The position numbers were made by a program, and so were the translations under genes. A stretch of 64,000 bases of DNA from Tenacibaculum pacificus (lineage in GTDB: Bacteria > Bacteroidota > Bacteroidia > Flavobacteriales > Flavobacteriaceae). The DNA lies in NCBI RefSeq assembly GCF_027941775.1, contig NZ_CP115917.1:1185001-1249000 (forward strand), read 5' to 3'. The notes beneath the pieces were generated by a model. The model worked only from the letters and a program-made list of their open reading frames with translations. It did not search any database and was not told the DNA's origin. Positions 1 to 9,283 of the stretch are shown in pieces; the first letter of the stretch is position 1, and each line of letters starts with the position of its first letter.

Positions 1-467
1 CCTGATAACATACCACCTAAATCATTTGAATTACCAATGTTATTTTGACGAGATTGTTTTCCTAAAAGTCCCATTAATAAAGGAGCAGCTGTTTTTAAAA
101 TACTTGCTACAGCATTAGAATCCATTCCAGATTTTTGACCTATAACTTGTTCTACACCTTGTTGTTTTGTTCCTAAAACGTGCTTTAAAATATTATCACC
201 ATCTTGTAAAACATCAGGATTTACACCACCGTCAAATAATCCACCTAAATTATCTAAAATACCTCCATCATGTTTATTTAAAGCTTCCATTAAACCTTGA
301 GCACCTTCTGGTGTTGCAGAGTTACGTTGCATTGCTTTCATTAATACAGGTAAAGCCATTGTTAAAACACTACTTGTTTTATTAGTATCCTGTCCTGTTG
401 ATCCTGCTACTCCTGATATAATTGATTTACCTAAGTCACTGTTTAATAAGTCTAAAATTCCTGCCAT
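1..467 (-). CDS. DUF937 (YidB-like) protein, C-terminus outside the window
   Basis: Read from an ATG at 467 on the minus strand, the frame is open for about 155 codons to the window edge. It begins MAGILDLLNS and continues with short, low-complexity helical blocks rich in Gly, Leu and Asn (for example LGGLFDGG and PLLMGLLGKQ). This is the composition of DUF937 proteins, soluble proteins of unknown function related to E. coli YidB. No signal peptide is visible. It is divergent from the symporter that starts at 592. The family assignment rests on the repeated helical pattern; no biochemical role is claimed. Confidence 0.7.
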   Translation of the reverse strand, partial: MAGILDLLNSDLGKSIISGVAGSTGQDTNKTSSVLTMALPVLMKAMQRNSATPEGAQGLMEALNKHDGGILDNLGGLFDGGVNPDVLQDGDNILKHVLGTKQQGVEQVIGQKSGMDSNAVASILKTAAPLLMGLLGKQSRQNNIGNSNDLGGMLS

Positions 468-591
468 TTTTTTGTTTTTAATAAGATTAGTAATACGTTC
501 TATATAATTAAGACACAAGTTACGAATTAAACGTCACATTTTTTTAATTTTTTATTTTACCTTACAAGCTTTAAAAAAAATAAATCAATAA

Positions 592-1917
592 ATGAAAAAA
601 CTAGCTTTACACTGGCAGATTTTAATAGGAATGATTCTAGGTATCTTATTTGGAATTGGAATGACATTTACAGAAGGAGGTGCTTCTTTTGTAGGGAATT
701 GGATAAAACCGCTAGGTACAATTTTTGTTAAATTATTAAAATTAATAGCAGTACCATTAATTATAGCTTCTTTGATAAAAGGAATATCAGACTTAAAAGA
801 TATTTCTAAATTTAAGAATATTGGGTTACGTACTATGGTTATTTATGTAGGAACTACAGTTGTAGCTATAACTATAGGTTTAGCATTGGTTAATATAGTA
901 CAGCCAGGTAATGGAATATCAGAAGAAACTATTACTAGATTAACAGAAACATATGCAAATAGCGGAGGAGTACAAGCTAAAATAGCAGAAGCTAGTAAAC
1001 AAAAATCAAGTGGACCTTTACAATTTTTAGTCGATATGGTTCCTGATAATGCCATAAAAGCAATGGGAAGTAACAAGTCAATGTTACAGGTAATTTTCTT
1101 TACTATTTTCTTAGGGATATCAATGTTATTAATAGGAGAAAAAAAATCAAAACCATTAAAAAACTTTTTTGACTCATTAAATGAAGCTGTCTTAAAAATG
1201 GTTGATTTAATTATGCTATCAGCACCTTATGCTGTATTTGCATTATTAGCAACAGTAGTTGTATCATCTAAAGATCCTGATTTATTATTTGCATTATTAA
1301 AATATGCTTTTACAGTAATTGGAGGATTATTAATTATGGTTACTTTTTATATGGTTTTAATAAGTGTATTTACAAAAAAGAATCCAATTTGGTTTTTAAA
1401 ACAAATAAGTCCTGCACAATTATTAGCGTTTTCTACCAGTTCAAGTGCTGCAACTTTACCCGTAACAATGGAACGTGTTGAAGAACATGTAGGAGTTGAT
1501 AAAGAAGTTTCTAGTTTTGTATTGCCAGTAGGAGCAACCATTAATATGGATGGAACAAGTTTATATCAAGCTGTAGCCGCTGTATTTATAGCACAAGCAT
1601 TAAGTTTTGATTTATCTTTTGGAGATCAATTAACAATTATATTAACAGCATTATTAGCATCAATAGGTTCGGCAGCAGTACCAGGAGCTGGTATGGTTAT
1701 GTTAGTAATTGTATTAGAATCGGTAGGTTTTCCTGCGGATAAATTAGCAATAGGATTAGCTTTAATTTTTGCTGTTGATAGACCTTTAGATATGTGTAGA
1801 ACTGTTATTAATGTAACAGGTGATGCAACAGTTGCTACTTTAGTTGCTAAATCGGTAGGTAAATTAGGAGAACCAAATCCTCAGAATTGGGATGATAATT
1901 ATGAGGAGGTAAAATAA
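592..1917 (+). CDS. gltP: dicarboxylate/amino acid:cation symporter (DAACS family)
   Basis: An inner-membrane carrier of 441 residues that imports glutamate, aspartate or C4-dicarboxylates with H+ or Na+. Family hallmarks are clear: the serine-rich re-entrant loop STSSSAA (about residues 281-287), NMDGT (318-322) in TM7, the second hairpin AAVPGAG (361-367) and the substrate-binding TM8 stretch DMCRTVINVTGD (400-411). About eight hydrophobic segments fit the fold. It starts at an ATG with no RBS and stands alone, followed directly by a strong terminator. The substrate cannot be fixed from sequence; the Arg in DMCRT favours an acidic substrate. Confidence 0.9.
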   Translation: MKKLALHWQILIGMILGILFGIGMTFTEGGASFVGNWIKPLGTIFVKLLKLIAVPLIIASLIKGISDLKDISKFKNIGLRTMVIYVGTTVVAITIGLALVNIVQPGNGISEETITRLTETYANSGGVQAKIAEASKQKSSGPLQFLVDMVPDNAIKAMGSNKSMLQVIFFTIFLGISMLLIGEKKSKPLKNFFDSLNEAVLKMVDLIMLSAPYAVFALLATVVVSSKDPDLLFALLKYAFTVIGGLLIMVTFYMVLISVFTKKNPIWFLKQISPAQLLAFSTSSSAATLPVTMERVEEHVGVDKEVSSFVLPVGATINMDGTSLYQAVAAVFIAQALSFDLSFGDQLTIILTALLASIGSAAVPGAGMVMLVIVLESVGFPADKLAIGLALIFAVDRPLDMCRTVINVTGDATVATLVAKSVGKLGEPNPQNWDDNYEEVK

Positions 1918-1943
1918 AAATATTCTTTATAGAAGATAAAAAA

Positions 1944-1977
1944 AACATCAATGAGCTTTTCATTGATGTTTTTTTTT
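1944..1977 (+). terminator. intrinsic terminator after the symporter
   Basis: A perfect 11-bp stem, AACATCAATGA with TCATTGATGTT and a 5-base loop, is followed by a run of T. It also lies just downstream of the convergent gene ending at 1997 but lacks a strong A-run for that direction. Confidence 0.85.
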
Positions 1978-1996
1978 GATAATTTTATAACGTATT

Positions 1997-2509
1997 TTAG
2001 ATCAATTTTTTCACTTCTTGTTTTAAATATGCTATTGACGTTTGTGTTGGGTTTTCATTTTGAGAATAATAAATTAAAACACTTTCTCGTAAATCTTTTG
2101 CTGTTTCTGAAGTTTCAACTGTTTTTCTAAGTTTCGAAATTATAGTTAATTTTGCAGCTACAGTTGCTTTCCAGCTATCTTCAGATACATATAATTGTTG
2201 TACCATATTATGCTCATACTCTTGTTCAATATTAGCAATTAATAATTGTAAGTAACTATTGGTATCATTTCCGATAGGAGGTACTCTAACTAATAACTTT
2301 GTAGGATTTATACGTTCACAGAATAATAGTAAACGTTCATAAGCTTGAAGTTTTATAGGTAAACTTTCTCGTTTTTTGTCAACTAAGGCATTAAATTTTA
2401 TTACATCATCGTCTTTTTTCATAAAAGCTCCTAATATAAAATAAGCGACTCCGCCCGTTACCATGGCGGGTAATGCATATGCTAATCCTTCAATAATTTT
2501 ATCTTCCAT
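1997..2509 (-). CDS. membrane-anchored conserved hypothetical protein (possibly DUF7935)
   Basis: About 170 residues. The frame can open at 2524, but the ATG at 2509 (MEDKIIEGLAYAL) is a more natural start. Residues 5-28 form one hydrophobic segment (LPAMVTGGVAYFILGAFM), followed by a charged cytoplasmic helical domain rich in Leu, Glu and Lys, with the motif RVPPIGND near the middle. The architecture of a short N-terminal anchor plus an all-helical domain is common in Flavobacteriia and resembles proteins labelled DUF7935; this assignment is from memory. No function is known. It is convergent with the symporter. Confidence 0.6.
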   Translation of the reverse strand: MEDKIIEGLAYALPAMVTGGVAYFILGAFMKKDDDVIKFNALVDKKRESLPIKLQAYERLLLFCERINPTKLLVRVPPIGNDTNSYLQLLIANIEQEYEHNMVQQLYVSEDSWKATVAAKLTIISKLRKTVETSETAKDLRESVLIYYSQNENPTQTSIAYLKQEVKKLI

Positions 2510-2704
2510 AATGCGAATATACAAGTCCTATTAAAATTGCCAATCCAAATTTTAAAATAATTTTTTATCTATCAAAAAAAATATTAATTTTTAGAACTTT
2601 TTTAAGACAGTTAAAAATTTTGAATAAAAAATAAGCTACATTCTTTATATAACCTAAAAGAATGGTTAAATTTCCAAATTCAAAATTCTTACAAACTTTT
2701 TCTA

Positions 2705-5035
2705 TTGAATACTTATTTAGAGCAACTTAACGAACCACAAAGAGCAGCCGTTTTACAAAAAGATGGCCCAATGATAATTATAGCAGGAGCAGGATCTGGT
2801 AAAACACGAGTTTTAACTTATCGTATTGCTCATTTAATGGAACAAGGAATTGATTCTTTTAATATTTTATCGCTAACATTTACAAACAAAGCAGCACGTG
2901 AAATGAAAGAACGTATTGGCGGAGTTGTTGGAACTAGTGAGGCTAAAAATTTATGGATGGGAACTTTTCATTCTGTTTTTTCTCGAATTTTAAGATCGGA
3001 ATCAGACCGTTTAGGGTATCCTTCTAATTTTACAATTTACGATACACAAGATTCTGTTCGTTTAATATCAAGTATTATCAAAGAAATGCAACTTGATAAA
3101 GAGCAGTATAAACCAAAACAAATTTTAAGTAGAATTTCATCTTTTAAAAATAGTTTAATAACTGTTCGTGCTTATTCTTTAAATCCAGAATTGCAAGAAG
3201 CCGATTTAAAAGCCAGAAGACCTAGAGTAGGTGATATTTATAAAGCTTATGTTGATAGATGTTTCAAAGCTGGAGCAATGGATTTTGATGATTTATTGTT
3301 AAGAACAAATGAATTGTTAACTCGTTTTCCTGAAGTATTAGCTAAATATCAAAATCGTTTTAAATATATTATGGTTGATGAGTATCAAGATACAAATCAT
3401 TCGCAATATTTAATTGTAAAAGCTTTGGCTGATCGTTTTCAGAATATTTGTGTTGTTGGTGATGATTCGCAAAGTATTTATAGTTTCCGTGGAGCTAACA
3501 TCAATAATATTTTAAATTTTCAAAAAGATTATCCTGATGTTAAAACCTTTAAACTAGAACAAAATTATCGATCAACAAATAATATTGTAGAAGCTGCAAA
3601 TAGTGTTATCGATAAAAATAAAACAAAGTTAGATAAGGAAGTCTGGACTGCAAATGATGCAGGTGAAAGCATTAAAATAATGCGTACTATTTCTGATGGT
3701 GAAGAAGGTCGTTTTGTTGCACAATCTATTTTAGATAATAAAGAAGAGCATCAATTAACAAATGATTCGTTTGCTATTTTATACAGAACCAATGCGCAAT
3801 CAAGAGCAATGGAAGATGCTTTGCGTAAAAAAGATATCAAATATAAAATTTACGGAGGAATCTCTTTTTATCAACGAAAAGAAATAAAAGATTTATTATC
3901 ATATTTACGTATTTTAATAAATCCGAATGATGAAGAAGCATTAAAGCGAATTATTAATTATCCAGCAAGAGGAATTGGAGCTAGTACTATGGATAAATTA
4001 GCAATAGCTGCTGATCATTATAATAAATCAATCTTTGATATTTTGGTAAATATAAATACCATCGATTTAAAAATAAATGCAGGAACTAAAAATAAATTAG
4101 CTAATTTTACAAGAATGATTCAGCGTTTTCAAATAGAAGCGCAAAAAATGAATGCTTTTGAAATTGCTGATTTAGTCGTAAAACGAATTGAACTAGTTCA
4201 AGATTTACAAAAAGACGGTACACAAGAAGGTGTAAATAAAGTTGAAAATATTCAAGAATTATTAAATGGTATAAAAGATTTTATTACAGATAAAATTGAA
4301 ACAGGCGATGATGCATCATTACCTATATTTTTAGAAGATGTGGCGTTGGCAACAGATTTTGATAGTGAAACTGATGATACACCGATGGTTTCATTAATGA
4401 CAATTCATTTATCAAAAGGATTAGAATATCCGTATGTATATATTGTAGGTTTAGAAGAAGGTTTGTTTCCTTCGGCAATGAGTATGACTACTCGTAGTGA
4501 ACTAGAAGAAGAACGTCGTTTGTTTTATGTAGCCTTAACTAGAGCTGAAAAAGTTGCTTATTTAACATATGCAAAAACTCGTTATCGTTGGGGGAAATTA
4601 ACAGATGGAGATCCTAGTCGTTTTTTAGAAGAAATCGCTCCTGAATTTGTAGAGTATTTATCACCTAAAATTTCAGGAAGACTAGAAAATCGATTTATGG
4701 ATGATGATTTGTTTGATACAAATGATTTTTCTAGAAAAATAAGATTTGAAAAACCAATACAAAAACAACGAAAAGAATTTATATCTAAAAAAGAAAAGCC
4801 TAATTTAATACCTTCAAAAAGTAAACTGAAAATAAAGCCTCAATTAAATATACCAATCAATTTATTTTCAGGAGAAATTAATATTGGTAATTTTGTAGAG
4901 CATAATCGTTTTGGAACTGGTGAAGTAATTGCCTTAGAAGGAAAAGGACCTAATAAAAAAGCAGAAATTAAATTTGGTACGGTTGGTAAAAAGAAATTAT
5001 TATTACAATTTGCAAAACTAAAGGTAATCGGATAA
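2705..5035 (+). CDS. pcrA: UvrD/PcrA-type ATP-dependent DNA helicase
   Basis: A superfamily 1A 3'-5' DNA helicase of 776 residues, acting in nucleotide excision repair, replication restart and removal of RecA or RNA polymerase from DNA. Motifs in order: Q-motif LNEPQRAAV (8-16), Walker A GAGSGKT (28-34), DEYQDTN (about 225-231), QNYRS (about 287), TIHLSKGLEYPYV (about 565) and VALTRAE (motif VI). The C-terminal 60 residues (GNFVEHNRFGTGEVIAL) form the Tudor-like domain seen in PcrA. The start is a TTG at 2705; no in-frame ATG lies upstream before a stop, and homologues begin at the same place. Confidence 0.93.
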   Translation: MNTYLEQLNEPQRAAVLQKDGPMIIIAGAGSGKTRVLTYRIAHLMEQGIDSFNILSLTFTNKAAREMKERIGGVVGTSEAKNLWMGTFHSVFSRILRSESDRLGYPSNFTIYDTQDSVRLISSIIKEMQLDKEQYKPKQILSRISSFKNSLITVRAYSLNPELQEADLKARRPRVGDIYKAYVDRCFKAGAMDFDDLLLRTNELLTRFPEVLAKYQNRFKYIMVDEYQDTNHSQYLIVKALADRFQNICVVGDDSQSIYSFRGANINNILNFQKDYPDVKTFKLEQNYRSTNNIVEAANSVIDKNKTKLDKEVWTANDAGESIKIMRTISDGEEGRFVAQSILDNKEEHQLTNDSFAILYRTNAQSRAMEDALRKKDIKYKIYGGISFYQRKEIKDLLSYLRILINPNDEEALKRIINYPARGIGASTMDKLAIAADHYNKSIFDILVNINTIDLKINAGTKNKLANFTRMIQRFQIEAQKMNAFEIADLVVKRIELVQDLQKDGTQEGVNKVENIQELLNGIKDFITDKIETGDDASLPIFLEDVALATDFDSETDDTPMVSLMTIHLSKGLEYPYVYIVGLEEGLFPSAMSMTTRSELEEERRLFYVALTRAEKVAYLTYAKTRYRWGKLTDGDPSRFLEEIAPEFVEYLSPKISGRLENRFMDDDLFDTNDFSRKIRFEKPIQKQRKEFISKKEKPNLIPSKSKLKIKPQLNIPINLFSGEINIGNFVEHNRFGTGEVIALEGKGPNKKAEIKFGTVGKKKLLLQFAKLKVIG

Positions 5036-5084
5036 CGTATTTGTTCGTAATAATTACCTATTTTGCATACATAAATATAGAGAA

Positions 5085-5741
5085 ATGACGTTTGATTTAG
5101 AATACAATTCAGAAAGAGATCACTTAATAATTCCAGAATATGGAAGACACATACAAAAATTAATAAATCATTGTATTGCTTTAGAAACTAAAGAAGAGCG
5201 TAATGTAATGGCAAAAGCAATTGTAGATGTAATGGGAAATTTACAACCTCATTTACGTGATGTTCCTGATTTTAAACACAAACTTTGGGATCAGTTACAT
5301 ATTATTGCTGATTTTAAATTAGATGCTGATTCTCCTTATGAAATTCCTTCTAAAGAAGAATTAACAGAGAAGCCTCAAAAAATGGATTACCCAAAATCGG
5401 CTTCAAGATATCGTTATTATGGAAATAATATCCAAACAATGATTAACATCGCCTTAACTTGGGAAGAAGGTGAAAAAAGAGAAGCTTTGGTATTTACCAT
5501 TGCTAATCATATGAAAAAATGTTACTTAAATTGGAATAAAGATACCGTTGATGATGCTGTTATTTTTAAGCATTTATATGATTTATCTGATAAAAAGATA
5601 GATTTAAGAGAGTCGAAAGAAGTATTATCAGAAAGTAAAAATTTACTAAGAAAACGTAGTAGTCAAGGACAATCAACAAGTAAAAATTCTTCAAAGACAA
5701 AATCAAATTATACTACTAATAATAAATATAGAAAAAAATAA
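5085..5741 (+). CDS. DUF4290 family protein
   Basis: A soluble protein of 218 residues. Its first 190 residues match the Bacteroidota-specific DUF4290 pattern (LEYNSERDHLIIPEYGRH near the N-terminus, then NHCIALETKEERN and VMGNLQPHLRDV). The last 35 residues are Ser/Lys/Asn-rich and disordered, with a basic tail. The stop lies only 3 bases before murA, and this DUF4290-murA pairing is usual in Flavobacteriia, so they are almost certainly co-transcribed. The role is unknown; a link to early peptidoglycan synthesis is inferred from position only. Confidence 0.85.
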   Translation: MTFDLEYNSERDHLIIPEYGRHIQKLINHCIALETKEERNVMAKAIVDVMGNLQPHLRDVPDFKHKLWDQLHIIADFKLDADSPYEIPSKEELTEKPQKMDYPKSASRYRYYGNNIQTMINIALTWEEGEKREALVFTIANHMKKCYLNWNKDTVDDAVIFKHLYDLSDKKIDLRESKEVLSESKNLLRKRSSQGQSTSKNSSKTKSNYTTNNKYRKK

Positions 5742-5744
5742 AAA

Positions 5745-7058
5745 ATGGCATCATTTAAAATAGAAGGAGGTCACAAACTTAATGGCGTAATTACACCTCA
5801 AGGAGCAAAAAATGAAGCACTACAAATTATATGTGCAGTTTTATTAACTCCTGATAAAGTAACAATTAATAATATTCCTGATATTATTGATGTAAATAAA
5901 CTGATTTTTATTTTAGGTGAATTAGGTGTTAAAGTTGAAAAATTAGGAACAAATTCTTATAGTTTTCAAGCTGATAATATCAATTTAAAATATTTAGAAT
6001 CAGCAAAATTTAAAAAAGATGGAAGCTCTTTAAGAGGTTCTATAATGATTGTAGGTCCTTTATTAGCTCGTTTTGGAAAAGGATATATTCCTCGTCCAGG
6101 AGGTGATAAAATTGGTCGACGTCGTTTAGATACTCATTTTGAGGGTTTTATTAATTTAGGTGCGAAATTTAGATATAATAAAGAAGAATACTTTTACGGT
6201 GTAGAAGCCGAAAATGGTTTAGTAGGAACTGATATGTTATTAGATGAAGCATCGGTAACAGGAACAGCAAATATTGTAATGGCAGCTGTTTTAGCAAAAG
6301 GAACTACGACTATATATAATGCCGCTTGTGAACCTTATATTCAGCAATTATCTAAAATGTTGAATTCAATGGGCGCAAAAATATCAGGAGTAGGCTCTAA
6401 TTTATTAACTATTGAAGGAGTAAAATCTTTAGGCGGTTGTGAACACAGAGTATTACCTGACATGATTGAAATTGGTAGTTGGATTGGTGTTGCAGCAATG
6501 ACACGTTCAGAATTAACAATTAAAGATGTTAGTTGGAAAAATTTAGGACAAATACCTAATGTGTTTAGAAAACTAGGAATTCAGCTAGAAAAAAGAGGTG
6601 ATGATATTTTTATTCCATCACAAGATAGTTACGAAATTCAAAATTATATTGATGGTTCAATCTTAACAGTAGCCGATGCTCCTTGGCCTGGTTTTACTCC
6701 AGATTTATTAAGTATTGTTTTAGTATTAGCAACTCAAGCAAAAGGAACTGTATTGATTCATCAAAAAATGTTTGAAAGTCGTTTGTTTTTTGTCGATAAA
6801 TTAATCGATATGGGAGCTAAAGTTATTTTATGTGATCCACACAGAGCAACAGTTATAGGACATGATTTTAAATCAATGTTAAAAGCTACTAAAATGACTT
6901 CACCAGATATTCGTGCAGGAATTTCATTATTGATTGCAGCTTTATCAGCAAAAGGAACTAGTATTATTAATAATATTGAGCAAATTGATAGAGGATACGA
7001 AAATATTGAAGCTCGTTTAAAATCTATTGGAGCTAAAATAGAAAGAATAGAAGATTAA
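5745..7058 (+). CDS. murA: UDP-N-acetylglucosamine 1-carboxyvinyltransferase
   Basis: Catalyses the first committed step of peptidoglycan synthesis, transfer of enolpyruvate from PEP to UDP-GlcNAc, in the cytoplasm. 437 residues, full length. Lys22 in AKNEA, the catalytic-Asp region DAPWPGFTPD and the Arg in DIRAGIS are present. The mobile active-site loop reads RPGGDKIGRRR, so the Cys that binds fosfomycin in E. coli (Cys115) is Asp121 here (GAT at 6105). Asp at this site is known from fosfomycin-resistant MurA of mycobacteria and chlamydiae and, as I recall, is normal in flavobacteria. Second gene of the DUF4290-murA unit. Confidence 0.96.
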   Translation: MASFKIEGGHKLNGVITPQGAKNEALQIICAVLLTPDKVTINNIPDIIDVNKLIFILGELGVKVEKLGTNSYSFQADNINLKYLESAKFKKDGSSLRGSIMIVGPLLARFGKGYIPRPGGDKIGRRRLDTHFEGFINLGAKFRYNKEEYFYGVEAENGLVGTDMLLDEASVTGTANIVMAAVLAKGTTTIYNAACEPYIQQLSKMLNSMGAKISGVGSNLLTIEGVKSLGGCEHRVLPDMIEIGSWIGVAAMTRSELTIKDVSWKNLGQIPNVFRKLGIQLEKRGDDIFIPSQDSYEIQNYIDGSILTVADAPWPGFTPDLLSIVLVLATQAKGTVLIHQKMFESRLFFVDKLIDMGAKVILCDPHRATVIGHDFKSMLKATKMTSPDIRAGISLLIAALSAKGTSIINNIEQIDRGYENIEARLKSIGAKIERIED

Positions 7059-7076
7059 TAAAAAATTAAAATAATT

Positions 7077-7106
7077 AAAATCGTGTCAACATGGCACGAT
7101 TTTTTT
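7077..7106 (+). terminator. intrinsic terminator between murA and grpE
   Basis: An 11-bp stem, AAAATCGTGTC with GGCACGATTTT (one G-T pair) and the loop AACAT, is followed by T residues. It overlaps a possible GTG start of grpE at 7083 and so argues that grpE begins further downstream. Confidence 0.8.
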
Positions 7107-7160
7107 ATTGGCAATATTATTGATAAAAGTATGCTGAAGAAACTAAAGAAACTATTTACA

Positions 7161-7739
7161 ATGAGTAAAGATCAATATACAAAAGAAGACGAGTTAAAAG
7201 ACGCAATTGATAAAACAGTAGTAGAAGAAAATATAGAAGAAACAGAAGGTTCTTCTAAAGAAAAAGATGCTGAAGAAGCACAGAAAATATCTTTAGAACC
7301 TACAACAGAAGATTTATTAGAAGCTGAAAAAAATAAATATTTACGTTTATTTGCTGAGTTTGAAAATTATAAAAAACGTACTTCTAAAGAACGTGTAGAG
7401 CTTTTCAAAACAGCAGGGCAACAAGTTATGACAGCTTTACTGCCAATTTTGGATGATTTAGAACGTGCTTTAGTACATGTTGAAGATGATAAAGAAGGGT
7501 TTAGTAAAGGAGTAGTATTAATTCAACAAAAATTAGTAGCTACTTTAGAGCAAAAAGGTTTAACAGCAGTAGCTGTAAAAGCAGGTGATGATTTTGATGC
7601 AGATGTACACCAAGCTATTACACAAATTCCTGCACCTTCAGATGACTTAAAAGGAAAAGTTATTGACTGTGTAGAAAAAGGGTATAAGTTAGGAGATAAA
7701 ATTATCCGTCACCCAAAAGTGGTAGTAGGACAAGCATAA
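7161..7739 (+). CDS. grpE: nucleotide exchange factor GrpE
   Basis: Releases ADP from DnaK in the DnaK-DnaJ-GrpE chaperone cycle. 192 residues from the ATG at 7161 (MSKDQYTKED). The frame is open back to a GTG at 7083, but that codon sits inside the murA terminator stem, and the extra residues are not GrpE-like; an ATG at 7131 is the only other option. It has an acidic, disordered N-terminus, the long dimerising helix (EAEKNKYLRLFAEFENYKKR) and the C-terminal beta domain (DFDADVHQAITQIP, then GYKLGDKIIRHPKVVVG). It is about 107 bases upstream of dnaJ. Confidence 0.92.
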   Translation: MSKDQYTKEDELKDAIDKTVVEENIEETEGSSKEKDAEEAQKISLEPTTEDLLEAEKNKYLRLFAEFENYKKRTSKERVELFKTAGQQVMTALLPILDDLERALVHVEDDKEGFSKGVVLIQQKLVATLEQKGLTAVAVKAGDDFDADVHQAITQIPAPSDDLKGKVIDCVEKGYKLGDKIIRHPKVVVGQA

Positions 7740-7846
7740 ACAATAAGTCATTACAAAGAATTTCAAAGCAATAGCTTTGCAAATGCGAAGTACTATTTTT
7801 TCAAAAAAATACTTCATTATATTGACAATGACAGAATAGCATAAAA

Positions 7847-8983
7847 ATGGCAAAACAAGATTATTACGAAATATTAGGTATTTCAAGATCAGCAACACAA
7901 CCTGAGATAAAAAAAGGATATCGTAAAATGGCAATTAAATATCACCCAGATAAAAATCCGGATGATAAAACTGCTGAAGAGAAATTCAAATCATGTGCAG
8001 AAGCATATGAAATTCTTAGTGATGATAATAAAAAAGCACGTTATGACCAATATGGTCATGCAGCATTCGACGGTCCACAAGGTGGCGGCGGCGGTGGTTT
8101 TGGCGGTGGTGGAATGAATATGGATGACATATTCAATCAATTCGGTGATATTTTTGGCGGCGGAGGCGGTGGCTTTGGCGGTTTTGGCGGTGGCGGAGGT
8201 CAGCGACAAGCTAGAGTTAAAGGATCTAATATGCGTATTCGTGTAAAACTTACTTTAGAAGAAATTGCTACAGGAGTAGAAAAGAAAGTAAAAGTTCGCA
8301 GAAAAGTACAAGCAGAAGGTGTTACTTATAAAACATGTACAACTTGTAATGGTAGCGGACAACAAATGCGTGTTACAAATACCATTTTAGGTAGAATGCA
8401 ACAGGCAGTTACTTGTGGTACGTGTCAAGGAGCTGGTGAAATATTAAACAGTAAACCTAGTGGAGCAGATGCACAAGGTTTAATTGTTAAAGAAGAAACA
8501 GTTTCTATTAATATTCCTGAAGGAGTTTCTGAAGGAGTACAATTAAAAGTTGGAGGAAAAGGAAATGAAGCACCTGGTAAAAACTCTATTCCAGGAGATT
8601 TATTAGTCGTTATCGAAGAAGTTCCTCATGAAAATTTAAAAAGAGAGGGAAGTAATATTCACCACGATTTATATATTAATTTTTCTGAGGCTGTTTTAGG
8701 TGTTTCTAAAGAAGTAGAAACAGTTACAGGAAAAGTAAAAATAAAGATTGAAGCTGGAACACAATCTGGTAAAATTTTAAGGTTAAAAGGAAAAGGATTA
8801 CCAAGTATAGAACGTTATGGTATTGGTGATTTCTTAATTCATATTAATGTTTGGACTCCGCAAGAGTTAACCAAAGAACAACGTAAGTTTTTTGAACAAA
8901 TGCAGGGTGATGACAATTTTAGTCCAAACCCTCAAAAATCTGATAAATCATTTTTTGAGAAAGTAAAAGATATGTTTTCATAA
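7847..8983 (+). CDS. dnaJ: chaperone DnaJ with two zinc-binding repeats
   Basis: Hsp40 co-chaperone that delivers substrates to DnaK and stimulates its ATPase. 378 residues: J domain with HPD at 33-35; Gly/Phe-rich linker from about 70 to 125, coded by a GGCGG-rich tract unusual in this AT-rich region; zinc domain; two C-terminal beta domains. Only two CxxCxGxG motifs are present (Cys164/Cys167 and Cys190/Cys193), where E. coli DnaJ has four, so just one zinc site can form. The reduced zinc domain appears to be the usual flavobacterial form rather than a lesion. It is paired with grpE. Confidence 0.95.
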   Translation: MAKQDYYEILGISRSATQPEIKKGYRKMAIKYHPDKNPDDKTAEEKFKSCAEAYEILSDDNKKARYDQYGHAAFDGPQGGGGGGFGGGGMNMDDIFNQFGDIFGGGGGGFGGFGGGGGQRQARVKGSNMRIRVKLTLEEIATGVEKKVKVRRKVQAEGVTYKTCTTCNGSGQQMRVTNTILGRMQQAVTCGTCQGAGEILNSKPSGADAQGLIVKEETVSINIPEGVSEGVQLKVGGKGNEAPGKNSIPGDLLVVIEEVPHENLKREGSNIHHDLYINFSEAVLGVSKEVETVTGKVKIKIEAGTQSGKILRLKGKGLPSIERYGIGDFLIHINVWTPQELTKEQRKFFEQMQGDDNFSPNPQKSDKSFFEKVKDMFS

Positions 8984-9033
8984 TAAACATAAATATTCAG
9001 TCATTTTTTTCTGATAACGATTTATAATACTTT

Positions 9034-9066
9034 AAAACCCACTCATTTTTGAGTGGGTTTTTTATT
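9034..9066 (+). terminator. intrinsic terminator after dnaJ
   Basis: A stem of AAAACCCACTCA with TGAGTGGGTTTT closes over a TTTT loop and is followed by T residues. The same CCCACTCA stem recurs at 9561. Confidence 0.85.
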
Positions 9067-9125
9067 TTACAAATCTTCTTATCTTAAATTTCATTTAAAC
9101 ATGTTTTATAACTGAAAAATAGAAT

Positions 9126-9213
9126 CCGTCAAATTGAATTTAGTTCAGTTTCGCATCCTGATTTCCGGTAAATCTTCGCTTTATATGATGCTCAAATAAA
9201 TTTAGAATGACGG
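9126..9213. repeat. CCGTCA-ended palindromic intergenic element
   Basis: An 88-base stretch starts CCGTCAAATTGAATTTA and ends ATTTAGAATGACGG, so its ends are inverted copies of each other, and an inner GCATC/GATGC pair continues the symmetry. A related half element occurs at 62687-62716 (CCGTCAAGCTGAATTTATTT; about 22 of 30 bases match). It resembles the REP-like or MITE-like repeats scattered between flavobacterial genes. No coding frame. Confidence 0.5.
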
Positions 9214-9283
9214 TTAATGTTAAAAAAACACTTTAGTTGAAATTTAAACAGGCTCTAGCATAATTTTTTATTTTTGAATTAGT

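Noticed and set aside
6099..6110. MurA Asp121 as another sequencing lesion
   Set aside because: GAT differs from a Cys codon by two bases, and Asp with this surrounding loop is, as I recall, the normal flavobacterial form.
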